A stretch of DNA of 64,000 nucleotides from NCBI GenBank assembly GCA_922989275.2, contig OV277870.1, positions 36,514,356 to 36,578,355 on the forward strand, in the 5' to 3' direction. Origin of the DNA: Gari tellinella. Its lineage: Eukaryota > Mollusca > Bivalvia > Cardiida > Psammobiidae. Of the stretch, positions 12,512 through 23,476 are shown in pieces. The translations under genes and the position numbers were made by a program. The first letter of the stretch is position 1. Each line of letters starts with the position of its first letter. Below the pieces are notes generated by a model. It did no database searches. It saw nothing but the letters and a program-made list of their open reading frames with translations, and had not been told where the DNA came from.

Positions 12512-13073
12512 CACTCAGTACAGAAAGAAACGCACATTGTGCTCAGGCGCAGATTAAGAACTAAGACCATATCTCAAGATCAATTTAATTCTGCCACAAG
12601 TTTAGAAAAAACATATACGTAAAATTACTGTGCTGTATTTTAACCCTTTCACTCTTAATGACGTCAAAAGGCGCGTTTTCAAACAGTTTGGATCCTGATC
12701 AGACGCCGCGTAACGCGGCGTCTGCTCAGGATCCAAACTGTTTGACACTCGTATAGATATACTTTAAGTCATACTACTTTGAATCTTACTTTGAAACGAT
12801 CTTGCAATCAACAAAATTGAAGCAGACGACAATGAAACGGTGGTGGGATAAAACTCTCCCGATTAATTTGGCAGCGAAAGAGTTAACTAGTGCCTGTTGA
12901 AAACACCGCACCGATTTGTACAGGTTGTGATGATACCAATTCAATGATAAACCTCCCATTTTCAACATTGAAAGCCCAAGACGGAACTACTGACTGTAAT
13001 GAAAAGATTATTTCACAAATACGTTCCTTCTACAAACAGATAATATTGTAATAAAAGTGTGCGTTTCTTTTTG
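12512..13073. mobile_element. Tc1-like MITE, family Z (CACTCAGTRC ends)
   Basis: The left end CACTCAGTACAGAAAGAAAC follows a TA. The right end, tgcgtttctttttg, has lost its last ten or so bases compared with the intact copy at 53662-54249. A T1 MITE is nested inside. There is no transposase. Confidence 0.7.
12640..12886. mobile_element. T1 MITE nested in family Z
   Basis: It runs from TTAACCCTTTCACTCTTAAT to 'ggcagcgaaagagttaa', with TTAA at both ends. The hairpin at 12680-12744 is almost perfect, with one mismatch (gctcag). The same nesting is present at 53803-54053, so the T1 insertion came before amplification of the composite. Confidence 0.75.
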
Positions 13074-13136
13074 CCCATATAACCTAAAGCCTCATGCTGT
13101 AAACTGTCACCTATATGCAGCTTTATAGAATTACTA

Positions 13137-13491
13137 CAGCGCTATCCTCTCTACAACGGCTCTCCTAACAACGATTCCCTCCGTAAAACAATGCTTTACA
13201 CTCTTCCCCTAAACTAGACAATTTTGTCAAACATATTCAAGGCTGCAATGTCGTCTGCTTAGAATTGTCGTTTGCTGTTTTCTCAAAGTTACATAGTGGA
13301 CATTTTGACAGAAAAACACTTAATGACGAATGACAAACAGCTTGAATCCAGATCAGACGCCGCATATGCGGCGTCTGATCTGGATTCAAGCTGTTTGCAA
13401 ATGTAAGCCAAGTCTTAATGTTTCCTCCCTATAACGACTCCCTCAGCAATCTTTGTCTCCCATTGGGTGTCAATGTAGAGAGGGAGCACTG
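13137..13491. mobile_element. MITE family Y copy
   Basis: The ends are CAGCGCTATCCTCTCTACAA and tgtagagagggagcactg, flanked by TA. The hairpin at 13334-13397 has CTTGAATCC/GGATTCAAG stems and a GCCGCATATGCGGC apex, with no unpaired loop bases beyond the turn. Confidence 0.8.
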
Positions 13492-13686
13492 TACTGGAAT
13501 CAATGTGTCGTGTTTATGCGGAGAAATACCGGTAGATATAGAGGCGTCCTAAATCGCGTATGCGGAGCGAATGGGCTTTAATTGACATCAAGGCATAGTA
13601 TACACTGTATGCAATATAAGTCTGGTTTTTTAATTACACGACTCATAAGTTTTATAATGTTACATATTTGAATATATGGTTTTCTT

Positions 13687-13880
13687 AACTCCTCCACTGC
13701 CTTATCCGGAATATGATGGTCATTTGCAAACAGTTTGAATCCGGATCAGACCCCGTGTTACGCGGCATCTGATCAGGATCCAAACTGTTTGACACTCATT
13801 TCAATACATTGTATTTCTTAAGTCAAAATACCGAAATTTTAAATTTGACACGTTACAGCAGACGACACATGACTAAGGGG
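13687..13880. mobile_element. TTAA MITE, family T1
   Basis: The left end is ttaactcctccactgcctta and the right end 'catgactaaggggttt'. The hairpin is at 13726-13791 with a few mismatches. Confidence 0.6.
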
Positions 13881-14110
13881 TTTTTCTGCATTATCGTGCA
13901 TCAATCTATTACATGTATTTCAATTGAAGGGTGACATATAGTCAAACCTGTATTAAACGACCATTTAAATTTGGATATATATTATAGACTCAATGACAGG
14001 TGGCAGCCTAACGCAGGACAAATTATACCGAAAGTATAATGGGTTTTTTTTTATTTTGTTATGACTTTACGTCGCTTTGAACAGTACTTCAGTAATATCG
14101 AGACATCCAG

Positions 14111-14782
14111 TTAAAGACATTTCCTGACCTACTTTCGGTTGTCACACCAAACCAGGTAAAAAGCATGCAGCCTTGTGCAAGTTGTGCAGTTACTTTTATC
14201 TTGTCTAGGGATATACATGTACTCATTGAAGCGTCTCATTTGAGGCCCTTACCTTGACTTTGTTAGTTTGGTTTGAAAAAAACCATAAAAAAAACATTGA
14301 GTGTGAGTATGGCAGGGCCTCTCTAGACAACTTGAGATTAATGACATTGGCTAAGCACACTTTACTCCTGCTTTACATGTATTTTCACGCCTATCGAGAA
14401 CAATTTGGGGGGAGGACTCCGTCAATGGACTGAGGAAATGTTTTTAAAGACATTTCCTCAGTCCTTTGATGGACTACCCCCCCCCCCCCCCCCTCCCCCA
14501 ATTGTTATCGATAGGCGTGAAAGTAACTGTAAAGCAATGATAAAGTGTGTACACCTAATGTCACAAATCTCGAGTTGTCTAGAGAGACCCTGACATACTC
14601 ACACTCAATGTTGTTTTTTTCAATGGTTTTTACTAATCAAACTATCAAATACATGGTGCGGGCCTCACATGAAACGCTTCAATGATTCACAGTAGTACAG
14701 GTAAGCATAAGAACCACGAGTTTTGCAAGAAAATTGTCAGGCTATGGATTATCACCTAAAGTGGGTCAGGAAATGTCTTTAA
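14111..14782. mobile_element. 672-bp foldback palindrome flanked by TTAA
   Basis: TTAAAGACATTTCCTGACC at the left is matched by GGTCAGGAAATGTCTTTAA at the right. The arms pair for about 300 bases each; examples are 'gttgtctagagag' with 'ctctctagacaac' and 'tcacgcctatcga' with 'tcgataggcgtga'. The centre has a C homopolymer (about 14477-14492). A diverged half of the same family lies at 46555-46920. Confidence 0.75.
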
Positions 14783-15110
14783 CTGCATGTGGAGGAATAC
14801 CCCAGAAGCCCTTTATGCACTATTTCAGGCACATATCGGCAACTAGGTAGAACAACCGACCTTCCACAAGCTAGCTGGAAGGCTCCCCCCCCCCCCCCCC
14901 CCCCCACCCCCTCCACCTTCCACTCTGAAACATCCAAATGCCCAGAACGCGGCTTGACTGTATACATGTATATACATATTCACCCGCGTTTTGAGAGGCC
15001 GTTAAATACAGGTTTAATTGTATCTGGATACTAAATGGGCAACCATGCACGAGGTATGTAAAATTGTTGCAGTATTAATTATTAAACCTTTCGGTGCAAA
15101 ATTAATTGTG
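14783..15110. other. No gene; C homopolymer tract
   Basis: A run of about 22 C with nearby C-rich sequence lies at 14884-14910. Proline- and glycine-rich frames here are products of that tract. Confidence 0.7.
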
Positions 15111-15114
15111 AGGT

Positions 15115-15700
15115 TTTTACCCCTTCACCACTTTATTATCGTCTGCTTCAATATTGTTGTTTGCAAGATTGTTTCAAAGTAAGATTCAATGTAGTACGAC
15201 TTAAAAAATGTCGATACCAGTGTCAAACAGTTTGGATACTGACCAGATACCGAGTACTGCGACGTCTGATCAAGATCCAAACACTTTCGAATTAAGTTTA
15301 GTCTATTTTAGACTATTTAGGGTGGAATTTAAAAGTATATTGCAAAATGACATCCAGTGCGACCATGCTAAAAGGACTGCTTACACTATTTGCATAGGAC
15401 AAGTGTACATTTGACAGGTAAACTGTTTGTAAGGTGACGCGTTTACACGTCGCTAGGGTTGAATATGTTAATATTGGTACTTGAGCTTAACTCTTACCAT
15501 ACTAGTGGTATATATCCTACAGTGATTACCTTTGCAAACAGTTTGAATCCAGATAACGTGTAACGCGGTGTCTCATCAGGATCCAAACTGTTTGACACTC
15601 TGACAAGGCTGTTTTGAAAAGAAATTTTAAAAATTCTATTTTTAAAACAGTAGCAAACGACAATTATTGCAGACGAAAAAATTACCCAGCATGCAAAGAG
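15115..15700. mobile_element. Cluster of decayed TTAA-type hairpin MITEs
   Basis: Hairpin remnants are at about 15222-15290 and 15534-15595. Between them an element ends in 'acacgtcgctagggttgaa' (family T4, whose intact end is TTAACCCTAGCGAC). All have substitutions in the target sites. Confidence 0.5.
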
Positions 15701-16072
15701 CTAAGTGATGCGCTTGAGGGTGACGAAAATAACATTAAAGTACTTGATGCCTTCAATTATGATATGGCCGATAGTGTAATATCACTAATATGTATTCTTC
15801 ACATAAACAGTCAAAATTCTTGTTTAGACGCCACTCAAACGAAAGTGACGCCTTGGTCTTTGCTTGATACAGCGCACAAATGATGCAGACAGCTCCTATA
15901 AGCTTTCTGTTATACCTGTGTCCTGGATAAAGCACCAAGCTAAGTGCCTCTTTACAGAGTGGTCGATTAAAAGAAGTTTGACTGCATGTATAAACATATT
16001 AAACATTCTTGTATCACTGAAGATGTACAATACAAATAGATTTGGTATCTGGCTTTTATAGAGGGAATGCAT
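15701..16072. other. No gene seen
   Basis: Short overlapping frames only. None is shared with other repeats in the window. Confidence 0.5.
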
Positions 16073-16265
16073 TGACCCTTTTCATGCTAAGCATCTGCAA
16101 ACAGTTTGGATCCAGATCAGACGCCGCGTTACGCGGCCTCTGATCTGGATCCAAACTGTTTGGCAATAATATCAAACTTTTCGTCAGTTAAAAAACATAA
16201 AAAAAAATTCACAAAGGATAATTATATATATATGAAGCAGAGGACACTTCAGCATGATAAGGGTT
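16073..16265. mobile_element. T1-type MITE
   Basis: The ends are 'ttgacccttttcatgctaag' and 'cttcagcatgataagggtta'. The hairpin at 16097-16162 (TTTGGATCC stems, GCCGCGTTACGCGGC apex) has one mismatch. Confidence 0.65.
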
Positions 16266-16307
16266 ATATCTCTTTTTAGTCTTTTCACTGCTATGACGTC
16301 GTCTGCT

Positions 16308-16558
16308 TTAACTCTTTCCTCCCTGAAACTTTAAATGGACAATTCCAGTTTCCATTTAAGTCTAGTCCATTTCTGACTTTTAAGGGTTGTTTTTGTCAAT
16401 GTTTGGAATTATGACAAACAGTGAAGACCCTGATCAGAGGGCTCCTTTCGGAGCCCTCTGATCTGGGTATTCACTGTTTGCATAGGACAAGTGTACTAGT
16501 CACATGTACACTGTTTGAAAAGGACGCCTATATGCGGGACTAGGGTTCAAAGGGTTAA
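16308..16558. mobile_element. TTAA MITE with a replaced hairpin apex (T4-like)
   Basis: It runs from 'ttaactctttcctccctgaa' to 'ggttcaaagggttaa'. The hairpin at 16414-16480 keeps the CAAACAGTG base and the CTGATCAG step, but the apex is GAGGGCTCC-TTTC-GGAGCCCTC in place of the usual ACGCCGCG stem. Pairing is kept although the sequence is unrelated. Confidence 0.65.
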
Positions 16559-16559
16559 A

Positions 16560-17210
16560 CAATTGTCGTCTGCTTTTTATTTCTAAATCTTAACCACAGG
16601 TGAATTCACTAAAGTAACATCGTAATGACTGTCAAACAATTTGGATCATGGTCAGACGCCGTCTCACATGGCGACTGATTATAATCAAAACTGTTTGCAA
16701 ATAACCATTGTTTTCGGGGTAACGCAAGGAAGCGATTTACGAAAAACAAGTAGAAAATGTAAGATGTAAGTTTCTCGAAATTGTTACGAAATACCGCTAA
16801 CACTTGATACTTCGAACTCGCTTAAATCGATTGTACCAGTATTTCATATTTTAAATTTCGATAATATGATCTCACATAGGTCGAACACACCCTTATTTTA
16901 ATGTTAAAACGTATGTTCGAACTAACGCGAGTTCGAATTATCGAGTTTCGTCTATATTTTGATTTAAGCGTCAAACAGTTTGGAGCTTGATCAGGTATCT
17001 CTGATATGATCTTTGCAATGCAAATTATGTTTCTTGCTGTGCCAAAGCCCAATATTCGCAATTCTGGGTTCGTCTAGGCATTTGTTAGTCACGGCATGAT
17101 GCAGGGGTGGGGCGTAATTCTTTCCAAATAAATGCGTTTTTACTGATGAAATAATGTCAATTGCAAACAGTTTGGAGTCTGATCAGAAACCAAACTACTG
17201 CTGCTCAGTT
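16560..17210. repeat. MITE remnants and a TTCGAA-rich inverted repeat
   Basis: A degenerate hairpin lies at about 16630-16700. Around 16810-16960, 'ttcgaactcgcttaaatcga' is mirrored by 'aacgcgagttcgaattatcg', a small inverted repeat. Another hairpin remnant lies at about 17163-17205. Confidence 0.45.
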
Positions 17211-17218
17211 TTAAAAAT

Positions 17219-17430
17219 TTAACCCTTAGCCCGCCAAATAAATTGTCGTCTGCTATATTTCTTGTCTGCATCAAGTTTCAAAGTGCTTCAAAGTTGCTCA
17301 AAATTGCTGAAAATGTTGTCCGGGTGTCAAACAGCTTGGATCTGGATGAGACGCCGAGTTACTCGGCGTCTCATCCAGATCCAAGCTGTTTGCATATGGA
17401 GATAGTCGTGACTGGCAGGCTAAGGGTTAA
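17219..17430. mobile_element. TTAA MITE with a perfect 31-bp hairpin
   Basis: TTAACCCTTAGCCCGCCA and TGGCAGGCTAAGGGTTAA form the ends. The hairpin at 17328-17392 has perfect 31-bp arms around TTA; its core is GATGAGACGCCGAG paired with CTCGGCGTCTCATC. Relative to the common GATCAG...CTGATC form, both arms have changed together. Confidence 0.85.
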
Positions 17431-17487
17431 GATGCAAAGCTTTGTGTCTTTTGTGTTACCCGGCATAATAGTGCATAATGAGATAAA

Positions 17488-17896
17488 TAGAGGATCTTGT
17501 ATGAGTGCTCATTGTTTATCCTTTTTAATAAACGAGTTGACTAAAATAATATGACGCGAGCCTTGGCGAGCGTCATATTTATTTTAGTCAACGAGTTTAT
17601 TAAAAATGATAAATAATGAGCACGAATATGAGATTCTATTTATCACATAACAATTTTAAGCACCAATTAAACTAATAGAAGCCGTAGTTTGTAGACCTTC
17701 TGCTATATAGATTTTCCGCCAAAACGTAACGTTGTTTACGTTAACGTAATAGCAAATGACGCCATTTGGTGTCCTGCTACATGCAGCGCTTGTGGACGAA
17801 CAGATTGGGCCGGAGCCCAAAAAATGATATTCCACTAGTGGATTACGATATTTACATAATGGCTTTATGCAACTCCCAGACCGCAGCTTATGTGAT
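17488..17896. mobile_element. Family P element with a long terminal hairpin, copy 1
   Basis: It starts TAGAGGATCTTG and ends TTATGTGAT, with AAA on both sides. The first 160 bases fold into a long imperfect hairpin centred on 'cgcgagccttggcgagcg'. The rest is unpaired and contains 'ttttccgccaaaacgt' and a 'gtttacgttaacgtaa' palindrome. Other copies are at 25419-25817 (inverted) and 62517-62924. The superfamily is not recognised. Confidence 0.7.
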
Positions 17897-18059
17897 AAAT
17901 ATAATTTTTGACGCCGTGTGACGCAATATGTGTTTTGCTCACTCTTTAGTCTCGTTTCCACGATATTTTGGAGAGTTTCTTGAAGAAACAATAGGCTTAT
18001 ATTTCAAATGCATGTACTATACCCTTATTTAGAGCTTAAATCTATTGAGCGATCATGAC

Positions 18060-18292
18060 AAAGGTTTACGATCACATTTATCAGATAGTCGAACTTCGAT
18101 ATCTCCAACTTGGTTAAAGCGAACATACCCGTTTTTCAAAGTTAAAACGTGGCTTAGCCTAAGCTAAGCCACGTTTTAACTTTGAAATATCGATATGTTC
18201 GACTTGACTGAGCATGAAATAATGCAGTTCATGTGTCGAACTATCGGATAGTTTGAGTTAAGCAATTTCGAGATATCGAAGTTCGACTGTAT
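18060..18292. mobile_element. MITE with TCGAACTTCGATATCT ends
   Basis: Terminal inverted repeats 'agtcgaacttcgatatct' and 'agatatcgaagttcgact' enclose a central palindrome 'gtggcttagcctaagctaag'. Truncated relatives lie at about 54712-54790 and 56163-56240. Confidence 0.65.
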
Positions 18293-18619
18293 AATATTAT
18301 AAGTTGTTTCTGAGATCTATAACAATACTAACATTATAAAGTTTATGAAACAGTACGCTTTATTATCAATACATGAACACCATTTACGAAATATATAACA
18401 ATACCATTTATGAGATCTATAACAATGCATAATGTGATAAATAACAATACCATTTATGAGAAAAGCAATTATCAAACTTCCGTTAACGAGAATACATGTT
18501 CACACAATGCATGCTCACACAATGCAAAATGGAATGCAGAACTTAATTAAGTGAAGAACATGAAAATCTCAAAAGTTTTCTGCGATATTCAAGTTTTTCA
18601 TAAGCCGTTCCACAGACAA
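18293..18619. repeat. Short tandem motif, otherwise nothing
   Basis: The phrase 'tatgagatctataacaata' recurs three or four times between about 18310 and 18450. There is no gene. Confidence 0.5.
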
Positions 18620-19330
18620 GACAACAATCGACTTTGCAAACAAATTGGCACCGGATCAGACGCCGCGTATCGCGATATCGGATCAAGATCCAAACTGTGT
18701 GGCACTCATATCAATAATTGTTCGTTTAAAACTTCAAAAATTTGATTTTTGTACAAGATTGCAGACGACAAACTTAAGCAGACGAATTTTTGTCTGCGAA
18801 AGGATGAATATGGCGAAATATCCGTATTATGCTAAGCGCGACTTTGCTAACATTTGCAAACAGTTTGGATCAAGATATGTCGCCGCCTAACGCGTAGTCT
18901 GATCTGGATATAAACTGTTTGTCATTCAATTTCAATTTCTTTAATGAAAAAAGCATAAAAAGCCTTTTTCCCATACGATATATTAGAAGCAGACGACAAT
19001 TCAGCAAACTAAGGGTCAATAATAATAATAATAAAGACTTTACTTTACGCGAGAACTCCTTTGGTAAAGACCAATCTTCCATGAGGCCCTCAACATATAT
19101 ACAAGTATACATAAAACAAAAGGTATTTCATCAAAAACATGTATTTAACAATATAACAATACAATGCACTAACTGGATGTAGCAATTTGTAAGAAAAAAG
19201 TATCTTAGCATTTGAAAAAGTTTACCTGTTAAGTGTACACTTGTCCTATTTAAACAGTGAAGACCCATATCACAGGACTCCTAACGGAGTCCGCTGATCA
19301 GGGTCTGCATCGTTTGTCATTTTACAACGT
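18620..19330. mobile_element. Decayed hairpin MITEs
   Basis: Hairpin remnants lie at about 18633-18700, 18853-18925 and 19255-19318. The last is of the variant-apex type (aggactcc/ggagtccg). A short (AAT)n lies at 19019-19033. Confidence 0.5.
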
Positions 19331-19439
19331 ATGAAGAAAAGATAAAAGATAAATAAGTTTTATTATCCTACAAATAATGACAGCTTAACAGAGTGTAACA
19401 ATTTATAGTTGAGAAAACATTATTTTCAAGTAAAAGCGT

Positions 19440-20030
19440 TTGTGATCCCATATATGGGACATAGGCAAACAGTGTAGACTCTGATCAGACGCCGCATTAT
19501 GCGGCGTCTGATCAGAGTGCACACTGTTTGCTGATAGGAATTTCAATATAAAACAAAATGAACATTTTGACCAGGCATCCCTTTGATAAAAAATGGACTA
19601 ATCCGATATAAAACAGGGAAGAATCCACTGGGCGCAAATGGGTTAACTCGGTGTCTGACAAGGATCCAAACTGTTTGGTTCACATATTATAATTAAAGGT
19701 CACAGAGATATGAAATTTGTGTCTTGCACATCTACTACTCCTGAGTAACATTTATGCCAAGTATCAAGTGAATCATATATGGGACATAGGCAAACAGTGT
19801 AGACTCTGATCAGACGCCGCATTATGCGGCGTCTGATCAGAGTGCACACTGTTTGCTGATAGGAATTTCAATATAAAAATATAAAACAAAGTGATAATGT
19901 TGACCAGGTATCCCTTTGATAAAAATGGACTAATCCAATTTAAAACATGGAAGAATCTATGGGCGCAAATGGGTTAACTCGGTGTCTGACAAGGATCCAA
20001 ACTGTTTGGTTCACATATTATAATTAAAGA
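19440..20030. repeat. Direct duplication of a T3 MITE segment
   Basis: About 250 bp (19449-19699) recurs at about 19779-20029, 330 bases later. Each copy has the hairpin with GCCGCATTATGCGGC apex and ends at 'tttggttcacatattataat'. The right target is ttaa inside 'caaatgggttaactcgg'. Confidence 0.75.
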
Positions 20031-20059
20031 GAATCAGAGATTTCTTATTCTGGATCCGT

Positions 20060-20450
20060 CTTACAAAACGTCGTACGACAAAAATGGTCGTAAGTCTAAA
20101 CTTTTAAATACCTCTAACACAGAAATATTTCATTCAGTGATCCCTTAAACTTCAAATGGTCGTAATTCTAAACTTTTAAATACCTCTAACACAGAAATAT
20201 TTCATTCAATGATCCCTTAAACTTCAAATGGTCGTAAGTCTAAACTTTTAAATACCTCTAACACAGAAATATTTCATTCAATGATCCCTTAAACTTCAAA
20301 TGGTCGTAAGTTTAAACTTTTAAATACATCTAACACAGAAATATTTCATTCAATGATCCCTTAAACTTCAAATGGTCGTAAGTCTAAACTTTTAAATACA
20401 TCTAACACAGAAATATTTCATTCAATGATCGCTTAAACTTCAAATGAACA
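20060..20450. repeat. 72-bp satellite array, short version (block A)
   Basis: Five to six copies of a 72-bp unit containing 'cttcaaatggtcgtaag' and 'ctaacacagaaatatttcat'. The matching array of block B (33065-34640) has about 22 units. The array marks the left limit of the A/B duplication. Confidence 0.9.
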
Positions 20451-20459
20451 ATTTCCATT

Positions 20460-21864
20460 TTCCCATTAGATCTCAATCTGGTCTTTTTATTACTATTAAT
20501 GGTTCGCTCACATTTGCTGCGGAGGCCGCGCGACCTATTATTTGTTAGGCTCGGTCGCCGCAGAATTCCTACGGCCAACACTGTAAACCGAAGTGTTCAA
20601 ACATATTACGAGAGATCTACAGTTTGCTCTCCTCAGTACTGCCGGTGTGTGACTGATTTCCGCATAAAGCAAATTCCTCAGACACTTTCACGAAGCATCA
20701 ACCAAAAATGACTTCTTGTTTTAAATTCAAATTGATAATGTATATCTACATCATAGTGACGTGATTCAATAGTAATAACGTCATTAGGACGTCGTCCACT
20801 GATAAGTTAATGTTTCTTATGTAGAACATCTGTTAAACATCGGGCGTTTAAAAGGTGTTCCAGTCTGACAAAGGAGGTGCTAATTTTGAATGTCCTCATC
20901 CAATCGCGTCGGATATTCACGTAAAACATAAGTTTTATCAAATACATTCAGTCAAACTGAAACGTTCTACTTGAAAAAAACTGCATCCCCTGAACACTAG
21001 GGTCCAAACCCATAAGCGCTAGTGCTCAAATTTTTAACACTGTAGCTTTCAGATATGACTGACACTTGGTACGCAATCTTGTAAATTCAGTAGATTTATG
21101 GTTAGGAGTGAACACATACTATTATGTTAAATCATTGAATGTATTGTGTTCGGCTTTTGAACGCGTTCAGTGTCCGGATGCTGTGCAGTTGAACCGCTGC
21201 TTATGCTACACCTCTTGGTTTGCTACATGTACATGTACACACAACTCATATCAGTCAAACTAAAAAGTGAACTAAAAGGATACATGCATCCTAAGTAAAA
21301 AACGCTAATGTTTCATAAAGCAAGAAAAACGTTGTTGATATGAAAGACCAGAAAATATTATAAAGTACAAAGTAAACTGTACACGATAGTAAAAGTTATC
21401 ATTAAGTCCCGGCTGCCGCAGAACCGCTCTGCAGTGTCTTTTCTACGGTCACCGTAGAAATGAAAAAAAATGTTATAACGTCGCGTTAAAATCTGCTGCG
21501 AGCTATGTTGCCTGTAAAATATTGGGATACGCCGTGCGGCGAACGTATGGCCGTGCATGTTTTCTGCGGCCGCCGCAAGAATCTCCCGATTTCACGTTTC
21601 TGCGGCCGACGTACGGCCGCCGTAGAATAAATATGAGCGCATTATTATGGTTTTTTAACTTTATATATATTGCAAAATGACAAACAATGAAATCCCTCCT
21701 TTAAAGATACCCTGTATGAGCCTTCTGATCTACAGTAGGTCTACACTTTTTGCATATGATAAGACAAGTCTTGTCATGAAGTCATTGAAGTGTGCTCTCC
21801 ATTGGTACACTGTTGATAAAGGGCGAATTTACACGTCATTCATTGGGCTAAGGACGAGCTTCGG
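20460..21864. repeat. P450 3'-flanking module, block A
   Basis: Closely similar to 34641-35973 and more weakly to 58420-59145. The 21400-21640 part is GC-rich with palindromes such as 'tctacggtcaccgtaga'. No conserved open frame survives comparison of the copies. Confidence 0.75.
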
Positions 21865-23379
21865 TCAAAATGTCGTTTCCCGTTGTCTGCGAATAGCTCT
21901 GCATTTAAAAGAAGGCGGCATCAGAAAGAGCCCTGGCTTGAACGCGCGAGGATCTGGGTTAGTAAGCCCGTCATTTTCTGGTGGCAGGAAGTCGAATGTC
22001 TGCAACAAACTGGTCAGGTACAAAAATACTTTCCCGACGCTGAAATTATCGGCCGGACAACTACGCTTACCAAGAGAAAACGCCATCAGATTCCGGCGGC
22101 ATTCGGCGCTCGGGGGAAGAAGTTTACCATTACAATCTAGAAATCTTTCAGGATTGAATTCCCAAGGTTGAGGCCATATTGCCGGGTCATGGTGCATGTA
22201 CCATAAGTTAGTGAATAAGATGGTTCCTTTGCTCACGTGAAACCCCTCTAGCAACGTGTCCTCGGAGACCTCGTGAGGTAAGCCCAGAGGACCAAACGTT
22301 ATATACCGAAGAGTCTCATACAAGTATGCCATAGTGTAATCCATGTTAGCCTTATCCGACAGTGTTGGTTTGCGGTCCCGGCCTATCACTTCGTCAATTT
22401 CCTTGTGTAAAGCTTCCTGAAAGTTTCTGTTGTTACACGACACCAACACCGCGCATGAAAGAAGAATTTGCAATGTGTGAACGCCTCCAGCTATAACATC
22501 CAGAATAATGTTCTTCACATTCAGGTCGGAAATGACCTCACATCCGCTTTTCAAATTTTCTTCTTTTTGAAATTCAACAAAAGCACAATACAAGCTATTG
22601 GCATTATCCGAGCTTTCATTCATTCTTTTATATATTTGATCACGGGCTTGGGTGCAGTCTCTGTATAGCTTCCCGGGCAGTCCTGGTAAAAACCGGAGAA
22701 ACGGTAGAGAGGTTAGGAACAAGTTCATCGAAGTTTCAAGTAGTAAGAGAACACTATCATCAAAGTCTGATATCATCTGACTCTCGTTACCAACCGGGGC
22801 TGTTCCTGTCAATAAAATGAACATCATGTTTTTTAAGGAAGACCGAATCAAAGCGCTCATTTCGAAATCCTTTCCCTTGAAACTGTCAATCTGCTGAACC
22901 ATTCCACATATATCTCCCGTCACCTGATTTTCGAAAACAGTTTGTCCTTCAGATAACATTTTTAAGGACTTTGTAACCATCTTTCGGAACAAAACAGTAT
23001 GCTTACCATAATGGTGTGCGAGCGCAAGATCACTTTTCTCACCTAGAACATACTTCCCGACAAACGTTTCAGGTCGGTCGAAAAACATATCCCCGTACTC
23101 CTCTCCCTGTAATATTTTTCGAACAAGCGCAGGATCGTTCACGACCACGACTTTCTGCCCCAACATCGTGATCTGGAATATCTTTCCATATTTCTCAGCC
23201 AAAGAGAAAAAGGTGAAGTGCATCTTGGTGACATTCACTGATAGTACAGAACCGAAAAATGGCAAACCTCTCGGTCCCGGAACTGGTGGGCTATTGGTAC
23301 GGTTGCGAGACTGTCGGAAGTATAGCCATGTAACGAATGCCAACACAGAAATAAGCAGGAACTCAGTAAATGTAAACAT
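21865..23379 (-). CDS. Cytochrome P450, clan 2-like, copy A (intact, intronless)
   Basis: It encodes 504 residues, a full-length microsomal P450. An N-terminal hydrophobic anchor (about residues 5-20) is followed by the proline-rich hinge PPVPGPRG (about 31-38), the K-helix ETLR (about 355-358), NPERF (about 409-413) and the haem loop FSLGKRSCPA with Cys near 441. Sequence around 'PHEVSEDT' and 'HHDPAIWP' fits clan 2 monooxygenases of the ER membrane; the substrate is unknown. I chose the ATG at 23379; an upstream GTG is in frame but unsupported. Oddities: the I-helix reads AGGVHT, with His where Asp or Glu is usual; the C-helix Trp of the WxxxR motif is not seen (YGKHTVLFRK); and the residue two after Cys is Ala, not Gly. 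No intron interrupts the frame. Copy C shares all these oddities. Confidence 0.93.
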   Translation of the reverse strand: MFTFTEFLLISVLAFVTWLYFRQSRNRTNSPPVPGPRGLPFFGSVLSVNVTKMHFTFFSLAEKYGKIFQITMLGQKVVVVNDPALVRKILQGEEYGDMFFDRPETFVGKYVLGEKSDLALAHHYGKHTVLFRKMVTKSLKMLSEGQTVFENQVTGDICGMVQQIDSFKGKDFEMSALIRSSLKNMMFILLTGTAPVGNESQMISDFDDSVLLLLETSMNLFLTSLPFLRFLPGLPGKLYRDCTQARDQIYKRMNESSDNANSLYCAFVEFQKEENLKSGCEVISDLNVKNIILDVIAGGVHTLQILLSCAVLVSCNNRNFQEALHKEIDEVIGRDRKPTLSDKANMDYTMAYLYETLRYITFGPLGLPHEVSEDTLLEGFHVSKGTILFTNLWYMHHDPAIWPQPWEFNPERFLDCNGKLLPPSAECRRNLMAFSLGKRSCPADNFSVGKVFLYLTSLLQTFDFLPPENDGLTNPDPRAFKPGLFLMPPSFKCRAIRRQRETTF

Positions 23380-23440
23380 TTTCACAGTCTCCTTATAAAC
23401 CGTATTAGTTTTCCTCTTTGTGTTCTAGATATAAATGAAG
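23380..23440 (-). promoter_or_regulatory. Putative core promoter of P450 copy A
   Basis: Reading the minus strand, a TATA-like 'catttatatctagaac' lies about 50-60 bases upstream of the ATG, and the same sequence is kept in front of copy C. In copy B a 3-kb insertion splits exactly this motif. No transcript evidence is available. Confidence 0.4.
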
Positions 23441-23476
23441 AACGCCTTACATGTAAGTTGTATGACTCAACGATTT

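Noticed and set aside
12786..12968. 60-codon minus-strand frame also present at 53953-54135
   Set aside because: Conserved only because both lie in copies of the same MITE; it spans the nested T1 end and has no independent support.
14405..15034. Proline- and glycine-rich small proteins
   Set aside because: Produced by C homopolymers inside a foldback element and beside it.
21677..22171. 164-codon plus-strand frame
   Set aside because: Antisense to the P450 coding region; similar shadows occur behind copies B and C.
23380..23385. GTG start two codons upstream for P450 copy A
   Set aside because: Animal genes start at ATG, and the ATG at 23379 matches copies B and C.
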